This document shows positions 1 to 52,539 of a stretch of DNA of 64,000 nt, one piece after another (positions within the stretch are counted from its first letter, which is position 1; the number at the start of each line of letters is the position of its first letter). This DNA comes from Henricia sp. BOLD:AAB3569 (Eukaryota; Echinodermata; Asteroidea; Spinulosida; Echinasteridae): contig JBBELK010000461.1 of assembly GCA_037783545.1 (NCBI GenBank), forward strand, positions 992,001 through 1,056,000, given 5' to 3'. The translations under genes were made by a program, and so were the position numbers. The notes beneath the pieces were generated by a model. That model saw only the letters and a program-made list of their open reading frames with translations, ran no database searches and was not told where the DNA came from.

Positions 1-203
1 TGAGTGCTGCGTTTACATTCTGTAGATGATCTCGAGCGCGGTGCCAGAAGTTGCAGTCAAAGGTCATGCTCTGTGTTTGCATGTACTGATCAATGTGTGC
101 ATGGGTTGTGCACTTGAATGCCACTTGAATTTCGTGGGTTTTCCCCTGCTATGGCTGTGGAGCGGATGTGGCAGGTTGCGGTAAAGATTAATTGCTTATC
201 TAA

Positions 204-376
204 CCGCAAACTGATCCCGAGCTTGGGATCGAACCCTCCGCCAACGCGAGACCACAATCTCGGGGTCTGATCCGGGGCCAATTTGGTCCTGAGAGCGTTT
301 ACACTCAGTTTGTGATCCGGGGCTGATCCCGAGCTCGGTGTTCGACCCCGAGCTCGGGATCAAGTGTAAACAGGGT
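204..376. repeat. Foldback fragment with GCGTTTACAC arms
   Basis: Contains GATCCCGAGCT...GGGATC palindromes and the phrase GCGTTTACACTC / AAGTGTAAACAGGG in inverted order. It resembles the element at 22083-22496, which has the same GTTTACACT ends and GGGTCTGATCC core. Confidence 0.6.
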
Positions 377-867
377 GATAGACTGTATCCAATAGTTGCC
401 ATCTTGTGGTATACCCAGCATGATATATATTTTTTTACCTCAACACACTCTTCCCTTTTGTTAATGCACCAACCCTCCCTTAAACCTGAAAGGAATTCCT
501 TTGAAATTCCTTGGATGTTTGAGACACAATAGGGGAACAATGGAAGGGAAGCGGGTTGCCCTCTGGACAGTTTCTTTGTTTCTTGAAGGTTGCACGTTTT
601 GTGCTTGCATTGTTGACTAATTTAACTATCACCAATGGCAGATACTCAATATCATGGTCTATATTTTCTGTGGTCAGGTCCAGTAAGTTTTTTCAAAGTT
701 GCACTTGGGCAAGTATACACCAACTCGCGGCCAGTTACCCTACATTCTTTGGATAAACCGTTCATCCGGGTAGCAACGTGTGTGATAATTATTGATATGT
801 CCATTCTCGCCTTACCGTTCTTCGTGTCTTATTGTGTTTTTGACAATTCTTCAAGATGTCAATTTTT

Positions 868-1062
868 TTAATAATAATAATAGACAGTTCTTATATAGCG
901 CATTACAGATCCAACGGATCTCTCAATGCGCTTTCTGCATTATTACCCCTGGTCATTGGGCTCAGTAATATCATTCCTTATTCCTTCTCAGCTCCCTGGG
1001 AGTATACCAATATCTCTTTCAAAACTTATTTTTCAAGGTCAAATCTGCCCAGACACATTAAT
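868..1062. repeat. SINE-like fragment with ATA-rich tail and TTATATAGCGCATTAC motif
   Basis: An (AAT)n run is followed by TCTTATATAGCGCATTACAG and later ATTATTACCCCTGGTCAT...CTCAGCTCCCTGGGAGT. The latter half recurs at 37802-37885, which shows that it is a dispersed repeat. Confidence 0.6.
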
Positions 1063-1101
1063 AATAATAATAATGAGATTTGTAAGAACTCTGGATGCCG
1101 C

Positions 1102-1385
1102 AATAGGGCGACATTTCGGAAAGACTCTCCCCGGGGACCACCAAAATTTAGGCAAGAGTCACTCAAAATGACACCTTATTTTTTTACCCGAAGCTTCCAA
1201 AAATTGTTCCAGACCAAAGAGAAACAGCTCCAGTCCCAATCAAAATGGTTTTTGACCTAAACAAAATGTTTTTTGACCTAAAAAAATTATTTAAAAAAAA
1301 AAAATATTAGGGCGACACCAAAATGTCGCCCTATTGAGCACGTCGCCCTAATATAGCTTTTTTACACACAAAATGTCGCCCTATC
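1102..1385 (-). mobile_element. AGGGCGACA MITE, copy 1
   Basis: Begins AATAGGGCGACATTTCGG and ends ATGTCGCCCTATCC. The interior carries two more copies of the GGGCGACA motif in both orientations. Two further copies of the same roughly 285-bp element lie at 27526-27810 and 40772-41067 in the opposite orientation. Confidence 0.85.
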
Positions 1386-3131
1386 CTAGCATTCATAGTT
1401 TTTGGCATACCGGTAGTTATGTACCCAATTTATAAGGCGTGGCTTTATACACGTTATATATGTATACGAGTACATGTCTCAAACATATAAGGCGTAATCT
1501 ATTCAACTCGTGCCTTCAGGGCAAGTGTGGAGAATAGGCAGTATTCCTGCATTTGTTTGTTTTTTTCGTTGTCAAAATGCCATTATACAATCACAAGATA
1601 CGATCATGGCCTGAAGATTACCATGTGATCAGCATGGAACAGCAACAAGGAAATGCCCACGCAATACATGGGTGTATGATTGTGATGTACACGCGTAATA
1701 TGCATTGAATTGTGTGTTGCTACTGGGAGTCTCGTAGCTTGCGTGTTGGGGGGTGGAGTGGGCAGGGGGTGCAGATTGGTGGTGTTGAATGGTAGAGGGA
1801 AGTCGGTGTGGGGGACAGGGGCAGATCTAAACTCGGCTTAACTAAAACAAGAATCTCATAATCGGTGAGAAATTACGCAATAAAAACATGAATAAATACA
1901 GCAGGGCACTACACTACTCACAATAAGTTAGGGATATTGGTGTGGTTCAATTTTTTATTATTTTCCCCCCTCCCCCCAAATGACTGTTTTTACCTACGTA
2001 TTCCTGTGACAAGGTGTGTCTGTCATGCAGATACAATTATCTAATCATATACAAAATCATTTAAGCAGAATGCATACCCTAAATAGAATATCTGCGTACG
2101 CACATTAAATCCCACAAGATTGCTAACTTACATACATGTATTGTGAGTAGTGTATCCACAGCAATAACAATCTGAATACATTTTCAGTGTGTAATCGGCA
2201 CAACGTATACAATGTACCACTACTACGGACATCACTGTATTTGGGGCCCCAACTTGATGGAATGACCCACAGTAAATGTACATGTAATGGAGTACTGTTC
2301 CATTCTATAAATTTCATACACAATATATTTTAGAACTGATGCAGTTTTAATAAAGGTTTCTAAAAACACACAAAATAAGTATACCGTACAAGTAGTTTAC
2401 TGAAAATGATAAAAAAGGGATTTAAAGCAGGAAATGTATTCCAGTATTAAATAGATCATTGTAAAATATTAAATATTTCCCGCATAATATGTAGGCCTAC
2501 CAGTACATGAAACAGGATTGATGAAACACTTGTGAACATTATGTACATGTAACACACACACACTGTACAATGTATGTTTTGGGAAATTGGTACAGGTTGT
2601 GGAGAGGTCTGTTAAACCGCATTTCCTGTTTGGCTCTCTGATGTGGTTTTCCTTATCTCTTAAAAAAAACAAGCTACATGTATGTACATGTGCGTGCATA
2701 ATGTTATGTAGAAACAGGATACTACGGATAAGCTTACACTTACTTGCTTACACTTGTGCTCATACTTGTGTGTTGCTGCGCCCTGAGCATCTTTTTGATG
2801 GATACCGGCGCATTACAAATATTCATTATTATTGTACAGTGTACCGGTACCGTATAGGCCCTACATGTACATTTGTAGCATGCCAAAACCTTCGGAACAT
2901 AATCCCATTTCCTTAATGTTCTCATTGCCCCAATAATGTGACCTCTTTGTAAACAGCGGGAGTCAATGAAATTGCCATGCTACATGTATGCCAGTAATGC
3001 CTACCCGGTACGCTATGTGAATTCACTGTCAAGCATGTGTGTGTGTGAGGGTGTATTATATTGAAATCTTTAAAGTTGGCGTTCACACTACTTCAATTAG
3101 GCATACAAAAATTAGGGAGTATGAGAAATGG

Positions 3132-3268
3132 TTTAAAGGCACAGGCTCGTCAGTAATACGCGCGCGCCAAATTCGTGCCACAAAATCCATAGCAAAGGCA
3201 TGGAGCTGCGTATTTTGTGGCATGAATTTGGCATGCGCGCACATTGCTGACGAGCCTCTGCCTTTAAA
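3132..3268. mobile_element. CTCGTCAGCAATGCGCGC foldback MITE, uninterrupted copy
   Basis: Inverted ends TTTAAAGGCACAGGCTCGTC and GACGAGCCTCTGCCTTTAAA enclose a 137-bp palindromic element. The centre reads CCATAGCAAAGGCATGGAGCTGCG, which is the empty site for the nested insertion seen at 7821. Confidence 0.9.
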
Positions 3269-3810
3269 ACCAGCATACATGTACATGTACAATGTACATG
3301 AACATGGTACAAAATGTTAGTCAATAAAATACTGAATTGTACATGTTGACCACACTCAATTTTGCATTAACCTCAAATTTCAAAGTTTCAATTTGTCACA
3401 TGTCATGCATGTAAAATTTCAGTTTGTAAAATTTCACACACATTTTTAAGTTCCATCACATTTTTCTCTCAGACTAAAAAAAGAGAGAAATGTCGAATTT
3501 TAAAATTAAGTCAAATTTGTACAATGTACATACATGTATGTATACAGGCCTACCTGGTACAATGTATGTATGTTTTCCCCCCAGCACAGATTCTTTGTAT
3601 AATAAAAAGATAATAAACACAAGCATTTTGTTTTGTTTTGTTTGGAAGAAATATTGATGGTAGATACAGTGTACATGTTGCAGCCTTGCCTACTCATGAC
3701 CTTTTATTTTGACTGGTGGGTGATGCTCTTGGTTTTATAAATTCCTTTGAAGTGATTTATATTTAGGACTTTTGTGTGGACCAAAAATTTTTCTGAAATT
3801 ATTTGTGATT

Positions 3811-3930
3811 GAGATTAAGTGTCTTGCCCAGGGACACAGACAGGTTGGGCAGAGTGAGACTTGAACCCACAACCATCCGATTGTGAGCCCAGCTCTGCAT
3901 ATATCTACTAGACCACACAAGTATCCTTTC
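3811..3930 (-). repeat. tRNA-derived SINE fragment
   Basis: On the minus strand a GGTTGTGGGTTCAAGTCTC B-box-like segment follows a TGGTCTAGTAG A-box-like segment. The body AGTGTCTTGCCCAGGGACAC is typical of invertebrate SINEs with a GGCAAGACACT-type body. Confidence 0.65.
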
Positions 3931-4488
3931 AAACCTGGGTCATCATCCACACAGATACAACAGCAACTCTTTTCCCACATGTGTCCAATGTGGGCGTGGG
4001 AAATCATGTACATGTAGCACACAAAAAATAACCCTCAAGTCATATTTTATGCGCTGTGCCTCGTTTTAACTTTTGTATCTTTTTTTCTAATTTTTTAGCT
4101 ACCCGGGTACATAAGAAATTACCCAAGTCAACCCTTGGTAGTGTGAAAAACCATTTAAGAACATCCCCACTCATGCCCCAAGTTTTCCCTCCAATGTACT
4201 GTTTACATACTGTCAGTCTCTTCCCCTTATGCAACAAAAAACATTGCATTTCTTGATTTGTAAAGTTTTATCAAATTAAAATCTGTCTTCGTAGCGCTGC
4301 ATCATTTTGATTGTTTCAGCTGATTGGTTACTGGCAATTCAGACAACCAATCTCAATGATTACTCAAACCTTTCCTTTCTTGATTACAAATTCTTTGCTC
4401 ATTGTTTCTTTGTTTTTATCGTTCAAGGGCTACGAGTCATCAAACAAATTATTCTTGGTTGAAATTTGATGCTTGGTCACGTTTTTTT

Positions 4489-4906
4489 AATCAAATGGAG
4501 AGAGAAAATGGATATTAAATTGAAATTCATAAATACCTTAGACAGTATACGCATCCCTATTGGCTAAGAGCATGTCACGTCTTAAACGGACGATAAAAAC
4601 CAGTGAAAAAGACCGGCCGGCAGGCCTGCGTTTGTGCCTGCCCCTAGTCAGCGCGTATGGAACACGTGAAGAGCCTGCAATATGTACAGCCCCCCAGCCC
4701 CCATTAATCAAATGGAGAGAGAAAATGGATATTAAATTGAAATTCATAAATACCTTAGACAGTATACGCATCCCTATTGGCTAAGAGCATGTCACGTCTT
4801 AAACGGACGATAAAAACCAGTGAAAAAGACCGGCCGGCAGGCCTGCGTTTGTGCCTGTCCCTAGTCAGCGCGTATGGAACACGTGAAGAGCCTGCAATAT
4901 GTACAG
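4489..4906. repeat. 217-bp tandem duplication
   Basis: Two copies offset by exactly 217 bp (4489 and 4706), differing at only a few positions, for example CCTGCCCC versus CCTGTCCC. The unit ends in a C-run (GTACAGCCCCCC). Its core (CCTATTGGCTAAGAGCATGTC) is the inverse of the terminal region of the element at 13319-13530. Confidence 0.92.

Positions 4907-4951
<45 letters not shown>
4907..4951 (+). repeat. Poly-C run, 45 nt
   Basis: An uninterrupted run of 45 cytosines at the end of the second 217-bp copy, where the first copy has only a short C/A tract. The length may be unreliable in the assembly. Confidence 0.9.
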
Positions 4952-4955
<4 letters not shown>

Positions 4956-5989
4956 GTATGTACATGTATACATACACTATCTTGAAACTCTTTATCAGCA
5001 TTATCAAATTCAGAATTTGTTTTGTTCCCAGCCACATACAGTTTCTCTTTAAGAGTGGGGAAAATCATAAAAACAGTGAACCATATGATTTGATAAGCCC
5101 CGTCGCTGTAATGCAACTTATCGACGACCTGTGATTTATTCATTTGCTTTCGCTCAGTACAAAGGGTACATGTAACTTCTTCAGCGCTGAAAATTCAGCG
5201 ACGTTTCAGATGCAATCATGCATCATTGTGTTTTTTGCTTCATCTCAGAGCTTGCAGTTATGAAATTGTAATTGATTGCAAATCAAAAAGCCTTTCTTCA
5301 AATTAATAAATTAATTTTGCATTAACAAAAAATCAATTCCCTCTATATGTATCTTTTGAACAATTGATAGGTGCACCAAGTTTGAGTTTTTTTTTCTCAC
5401 TTTTTTTTTTCTCAACCTACCGGTACAGTCGAATCAGTTTGTAGATCACTACAATGTCTACACCCTTCTGATGTAATTGGTGACATTTTGAATAATGTAA
5501 AGCACGTATCGTAAAACTACAAATACATGTAGTTACCATTTAAGCATTCTAATTTGCATAACAAAAGCTTGACATTTTGGTTGAGCATTGTACAAACTCT
5601 ACATGTACAATGTACCTTTACATAGTGAATGTTATGTAGAAGATAATTTTTCCATTTAAAATCACTTTGTGTTGTATATCAATTCCCTAGTGCATGTACA
5701 TGCTGGCATTTCGTATAATGCATGCTGGACAGTTTAAATATGTGCATTATTGGTTAAAATGTGCATGTACACCGTGCGTGCTTAACGCTTTACATTATGT
5801 ACGATACAAGCTGCATTGACGTCATCAAATAAAACTCATGTTTAGCCATGCGCTACATGTCAAGGAGATTTTGATGGTATCCCTGCTGTATGGAGGTTGG
5901 CATCAGGCCACTGTTGAAAACAAGAAATTCACAGTAATAATTATCCGTTTTAAGATTGTCTATTTTGTTTGTTTTCCATGATATTATTT

Positions 5990-6302
5990 GTTTGCAGGGT
6001 ATTGTGATTGTGATTAAGGGGTTATGGGTTCGAGCACCATTTGTGCCAACATGTTTCTGTCCCTGGGGAATTGCCTTGTCCACTTGTTTGATGGAATACT
6101 ACAATTTACATGTACATGTGTAAGTCCTGATAGGGTTGTGTGCCTTGGCCAGGTAGCCACCTACATGTAGTAGCCATGTACATGTATGTAGTTGAAGTGA
6201 AATGGTTCTGATGATTTCCTGATGGCAGCGGTAATAATGGCAACAGCGCCAGGAGTATCCTGTAGGGTAGATATGCGCGCTATACAAGAATCCACCATTA
6301 TT
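5990..6302 (+). repeat. tRNA-derived SINE, about 310 bp, with ATT tail
   Basis: The tRNA-like head has the B box GGGTTCGAGCACC. The body contains GTCCCTGGGGAATTGCCTTG and the end reads GGCAACAGCGCCAGGAGTATCC...CCATTATTAATATTA. A second copy lies on the minus strand at 28252-28563. Confidence 0.8.
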
Positions 6303-6964
6303 AATATTATGTACACTTCATTGTAAGAAACTCCCCTCCCTCCCCCCCAAAAAAAGCAGAGGGTCGGTTGCCCCCCTTTATTAATAGTAAATGCATTTTA
6401 AATAGTGAATGCATATATTCTTCCTAAAATGTTGCAAAATTATTGTTTAAACACATGTTAAAGTGCAGGCAAAATGCAAGTGTTTGGTGGAAATTTATAT
6501 AAACTGTACACAGCTTAGTGTACATGTACAGGTGTGCCTACACCTGTACTACTGTACATTGCACACTGTTAGTGTCTGTTTAACATGATGCCAGGCTCAT
6601 CATGGCTAACCCCTTGCCATAGACGCAGTCACCAGAGACCATGCAGTACAGCGTGTTGCAGACAAAATACACTGGTTTATTGCATTAGGAATGATTTAGC
6701 TGGCTGATTCGACTTCCCCGCAGCAGCATGTACATGTGGTAACTACATGTACTAACTCAGCAGATGTTCCACATGCTCCAATGTTACATCATCGGATCAG
6801 ACTGGCATCAGCAAATTCAGGCCTCCTGGTTGTCTTGTTTGTACAAGGACAGTATTTGTTTTTGGTCCGATTTGTTTTCGTCTCAGAAATGTTTTTGTAC
6901 AGCCACTGCATTCGACTGGGTTCATACGTACATGTAGGGGAAAACCTGAGGGAGTATAAATGTA

Positions 6965-7060
6965 CCATTGTGCCTCACAGCTCAGCTGGTTGAGCATCTG
7001 CCCGCTGTATAAGATGTCTTGGTTTCAAATTCCAATGAAGACACTTGATTTTATATCCCA
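6965..7060 (+). repeat. tRNA-like SINE fragment
   Basis: CACAGCTCAGCTGGTTGAGCA resembles an A box and TTGGTTTCAAATTCC a decayed B box, followed by GAAGACACTTG. No closed acceptor stem, so not a tRNA gene. Confidence 0.55.
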
Positions 7061-7739
7061 TAACATTTTTAGTTACCGGTATTTCTTTATGGATGGCCGA
7101 TAACATTACAGTCCTACATGACAGTCTTGGTTGGCAGACAGCAGAGAACTGCTTTACAACTGAGTGAAAACAATCTACATGTAGTTCTCAAACATGTTTT
7201 GTTTCAAAGAAAACATCTACCGTACATGAATTCTTGCTATCTTTATGAAATTTTTCTGGTATTGAAACCAAGGATCCCTCGGAAGTGCCAGCGGCACTGT
7301 AGTTCATAATAGTGAGGAAACCTGCGAGTGTGAAGAGAAGACGAAGAAATGCTTAGTTTTAGAGGTGGGAGGAAAACCCTACGGTACATAGGGACTGAAA
7401 GCTCACTGTGTATGCCTGCAGAAGTCGCCCCAGCATTACTGGCTTGATGTGGCATAATCTAGGACTTCCATTGTACTGGTCTCAATCCAAACCCTTCAGG
7501 TTCATTAAGTTTGAGGCATGTTGCTAGGAGAATTTGCTCCAACTCCATTCCACTGCCTTGAAAACCTTATTTGCTGTCAGAGTTAAAGGGGCAGTTGAGT
7601 CTTTGCACAGTATGTACGGTACATGTAGCTGTCTACAATGTCTTTTTACACATAAAAGATTTGTACAATTTGTCAAAAGTTAAGTTTTTGGCTATATTTG
7701 TTCACCTCACAAGCTATTTAAAGGTGCCTGTGCAGCTCA

Positions 7740-7977
7740 TTTAAAGGCAGAGGCTCGTCAGCAATGCGCGCGCACCAAAATCGTGCCACGAAATACGCAG
7801 CTCCATAGCAAAGGCATGGACACTATGAGCAAAAACATGTACATGTTCATTGTAACCCCATTGTTAGTAACAATGGTGTGTGCCCAATTTCCATTGTTAG
7901 ATGTTCATAGTGGGAGCTGCGTATTTCGTAGCACGAATTTGGCGCGCGCGCATTGCTGACGAGCCTCTGCCTTCAAA
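7740..7977. mobile_element. CTCGTCAGCAATGCGCGC foldback MITE with nested insertion
   Basis: Same element as 3132-3268, split by the 92-bp element at 7821-7912. Confidence 0.9.
7821..7912. mobile_element. 92-bp CACTA-like mini-element, copy 1 (nested)
   Basis: Ends CACTATGAGCA and TGTTCATAGTG are imperfect inverted repeats. The flanking GGA is duplicated on both sides relative to the empty site at 3132-3268. CACTA ends with a 3-bp duplication are the hallmarks of the CACTA (EnSpm/CMC) superfamily. No coding capacity. Confidence 0.85.
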
Positions 7978-8537
7978 TGAACTGCAACAAATGTATTATT
8001 TTATTCAGTACCGTATACATACATACATAATATACATACTTGTACATATTCACAGTGTTAGGAAAGAATTTAGTAGTTAACCATAACTTCAGACTTTGTG
8101 TACAAAACATATGATTAAGAGACTGGCTGAAAATAAATATTTTCTACAAATAAATTGTTAAGCTACATAGCAAATTCCATTTAATCATAAGTTTTCTTAT
8201 GAGTAGTGCGCTTCTTGTAAGCAGCCATCATTGTTGAGGGCCACTATATGTTGGTACAGTAGCAGTGAGCTGCTCATGACTGGCCTTCTGCTGATTGCAG
8301 CAGCCATTTTGACTCGTTGTTAATCAACTTGTTTGTGCCCATATGCTGTATTTTACATTTACCTTGACCTTGCACAATGTGAGGAAATCATCACTGTGAC
8401 ACCCATGACAGTGCTGCAACCTTTGAGTATTTCCCAAAGACTGCTGTGGTGAGCTTGTGGGTACATGTAACTACTTGAAGACTTTGATTCTCAATTTGTT
8501 TGTCACCTTGTTTTGTCTTTGTTCTTTCCCTCTGCAG

Positions 8538-49262
<40,725 letters not shown>

Positions 49263-50861
49263 CATTCAACAATAAAGAGAATTTGAACAGAGTGAAAGAG
49301 TTTGCTGATAAGTCAAGAGGACACTCCCAGGCAAACCCACACCACATGCAAGATTAAGAGTCATCAAAGCACCAGCAAACGGCCGAGGTTTATCGACTCT
49401 CGCCTTCACAGGTCTTCACCAATCCATCACAAGATTCTGGTTTGTAAGAATCGCGATAGTACTGTGCAGTCGCCATGTCTATTTCTATTCAGAATTGAAG
49501 TATTACGTAACACTGTGTCCACACAAGCGATAGATCATGCTGTTCGTATAGTAACTAATCCGGATGTCCACAGTGAATCTCACAGTATATGAAGACTCAT
49601 AAACCAACAGGACTCACTAAATTAGCCGCCCAATGTCCCAGGACATCTGGAGTATTTTGACCAGCCCAAACAGGCACTGCCGTTACTGCACTTTGCCAAA
49701 TTACAAGTTTCTTTTTGGGCAACTAAAAATGAAATTCGGGCAACCAGATTGCAAATAACCCTGCCCGAAGGACAACTACATTTTTTAGATTTTCACGAGC
49801 CCAGACATCTAATTTGTCATTCTGTTTTTGCAGTATGTGTCACTCGATGATGGCCAAATGTTTTGTCGCCGACTGTCGTGGTATAAATGATCCACGTCTG
49901 CAATTTCTTCCAATTTTCAAACTAAAAATAAGGCAGAATGGCAGTAAAATGTGGAGAAACATGCGCTTGTTTGTTGTGATATGATCCAGTTGCTATGTTA
50001 ATAGCTGACCTTTGTAGTGGTTATGTAATCACCTCAATGGCAATTTCATAGAAAATGTCTGAAATGTTGGCACAGTGTAGAATGTTGTAGAAGTCGGAAA
50101 GGTTTTCAGTTAAAAAAAAAAAAAAAGCGAGACGTAGAGTCGGTTGCAACTCGCATTACATGTAGATGTGAAAAAGCCTTGTTCCTCATGTACATGTACA
50201 TGTATAGAGAGCCAAGGTGTGATGTCGGGGCACGGTGGTGACGGCTTCAAACATTAATCACAAAACGAAACGGTTGAATAATGTCGGTGTCATGGCAGCA
50301 CTCATAAAGCTGTTAAAGGTATTTACTTGGACTGTATTTGACTGTACTGACAAATAGACTTTTTTAAAAATAAAATATAGAACATAAAGAAAAAAATCTA
50401 ACAAAAACGAAAAAAATAAAAATCACAAAAAGTCTGTCTCCAAAACATTTGTCTGTACAATTAAATCTTGTCACATGATGTATATGTGTATTAGAGGCAA
50501 ACACACATTTTGCAACACCTAAATGTAAAAAAATGAAAAACCAGTAGTGGCATTGGGGATATCATACATATCTTATATGCATTTGTACAAAGTATTGAAA
50601 TGAAATTTTTGGGGTGTCTATCGGTATAAAACAAGTGGTAATAGACAGTAGATTTTATTTCTTCAATTTTTAAACAATAGATATTCCATTTTGAACCAGT
50701 GTTGACAATGAAGACGTTATCTTTTAGCACACCACCTCACGTCCTAAAACTTTCACCATATCTGTTTTGCATTGCAACATTGCTTAATGTGCACTATTTT
50801 CTACGCAAATAGGTTTAAGACATATCATGGGCCAATATGACTTTTACTTACATGTAGCTTT

Positions 50862-51030
50862 GGGGCCATCCATAAAGTACGTACGCACGGAGGGGGGAGG
50901 GGGGTTAGAGCTAAATGCGTACACCCAACATTAAAGAATATGGGTGACGTCACAAATTTTGCATATTGGGGGAAAGGGGATCTAAAAAGTCGGTATTTCG
51001 TGCGTACGTACTTAATAGACGGACCCTTAG
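50862..51030. mobile_element. GGGGCCATCCATAAAGTACGTACG MITE
   Basis: GGGGCCATCCATAAAGTACG and CGTACTTAATAGACGGACCC are inverted, with GTACGCA/TGCGTAC next. A short piece of a similar end (GGGGCCGCCCATAAAGTGACGTCA) occurs at 24491. Confidence 0.75.
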
Positions 51031-51099
51031 CACATTTTAGGAAATATGAGCATATTGGGAACACCGGCATTAAACGTTTCTTTGCCGATACGGTGTGCA

Positions 51100-51372
51100 A
51101 TGCCTTTAAGCGTCATTTTGTCTGTTTTTACTGGAGACAAAATACCGATTATTTGGCGCGTGCGCATGTCAGTTGAAATGACGTGCCCCATTACAAAAGC
51201 GTTAACAGCTGTTTCTACCGGCAAAATACCGTTGCACGCACCGGCAAAACCTCCGCAGGTTTTAATTTTCCGGTGCGCATAACGGCAAAAAACCATTTAA
51301 GGCTGTTTCTACTGGAAGGATACCGTTTTCGAAGCGTTTTGGAAACGGTTATCGCGCTTGGTAGAAACACGC
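51100..51372. repeat. Complex region of CTGTTTCTACCGG(C)AAAATACCG repeats
   Basis: CTGTTTTTACTGGAGACAAAATACCG, CTGTTTCTACCGGCAAAATACCG and CTGTTTCTACTGGAAGGATACCG recur at 51121, 51209 and 51303, and CTTGGTAGAAACACGCTC is the inverted end. Probably a multi-arm foldback. Confidence 0.6.
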
Positions 51373-52213
51373 TCTATGAAGAAAAAGGACCAACTTTTAT
51401 TGTGGCTGGCGTTTCGGGGATGAAATTTGGTCTCCAAAACATATCTTTGTCGGGGAAATTACACCCAAACGACACATTTTGGGGAAATATTTTTGTGGCC
51501 AAACCAATTTTACTATTGGACCATCTTTTCAAATCTTGCATCTATTTCAGAGGTGCATTTGATCACCCAAAGTTTGTTAGTTGCTAAAATTGGAATTTAT
51601 TTTGTTTCCTGTTTATAAATGCAAGATGCTGCGAATATCAAGCCTTTTATCTCACACAAAACACCATGATGTTATCAGTGTACTTTAAATATACATGTAA
51701 CACAAAATTGTCACCTTAGGATAACATCTATTAATGAAATCAATGATAATCATTGCATTTTTCATTATGTTCTTTATATGTATTTGCCCAAGACGCATGG
51801 TGAAAACACACAGCGTGCTTGTCTATTTTAAGCAGAATTGCACTTACCTATTCACCTAACATCACCATAATCACGGGTCAGATTACTGCACTCGCACTTA
51901 CTGAACAAAATGATTGAAAATCATTCCATATCATGTATGTACATTATCAGATGGTCTTTTTGGGAGATTTGAACCCGAGACCTCTGTCACACAAGACACA
52001 TGCTCTGTAGTTTCAACAGTAGTTTCTTTTTTCGGTGTTGCATGGATACACAACTGAGTAACGGGCTCGGCTAGCATGACCGGGCGGTTTGGTATATTAA
52101 TCTTGTATGTGTGGCCTTGGGCAAGACACTTTGTCATAAGGTGTCTTTGCCTCTCTCTACCCAGGAGTAAATGATACCTGCATAGGTAATGAAAGTAATC
52201 AGCCCATGGTCAC

Positions 52214-52302
52214 TTAAAGGAACAGGCTCGTCAGCATTGCGCGCGCCTATTTCATGCCACGAAATAGGCGCGCGCACATTGCTGACGAGCCTGTGCCTTT
52301 AA
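52214..52302. mobile_element. CTCGTCAGCATTGCGCGC foldback MITE, short copy
   Basis: An 89-bp palindrome with ends CTTAAAGGAACAGGCTCGTC and GACGAGCCTGTGCCTTTAA. It lacks most of the loop of the other copies. Confidence 0.85.
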
Positions 52303-52539
52303 CCGGCAGCTGGGTATGTACACATCTAAAGAGTAATGTTGGTAAACTAACCTGCACAAACTTCAGCTACATAGACGTAGAAATGTTTCAGAAAATCTCT
52401 AAAATCCGTGCATTATATTGGTGTTACTTGTAAGTGAATGCTTCAAAAAAATGAGTGCACATGCTCGTTTTAAAAACCACCTTCAGTTGTTGGACACAAA
52501 AATATCACGTGGTTGTGGGGCTTGTTACAATAGGGGCGT

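Larger units (their letters stand above)
1..8537. other. Non-coding DNA upstream of the first GRK exon in the window
   Basis: No exon of either gene was recognised. By comparison with vertebrate GRK5 this is probably intron between the second and third coding exons, but an intergenic portion cannot be excluded. It holds many TACATGTA-type stretches, several MITEs, a SINE, tRNA-like fragments and a 217-bp duplication, listed separately. Unlisted parts (for example 1410-2990, 5100-5980 and 6300-6960) are AT-rich with no feature I can support. Confidence 0.7.

Noticed and set aside
4755-5143. Polyglycine/polyproline reading frames over the C runs
   Set aside because: They are translations of a homopolymer. 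The same happens at 8672-9071 and 22572-22803, and there is no flanking protein homology or splice structure.
49271-49276. AATAAA as the GRK polyadenylation signal
   Set aside because: It lies 8 nt after the proposed stop, giving an implausibly short 3' UTR; it cannot be confirmed without transcripts.
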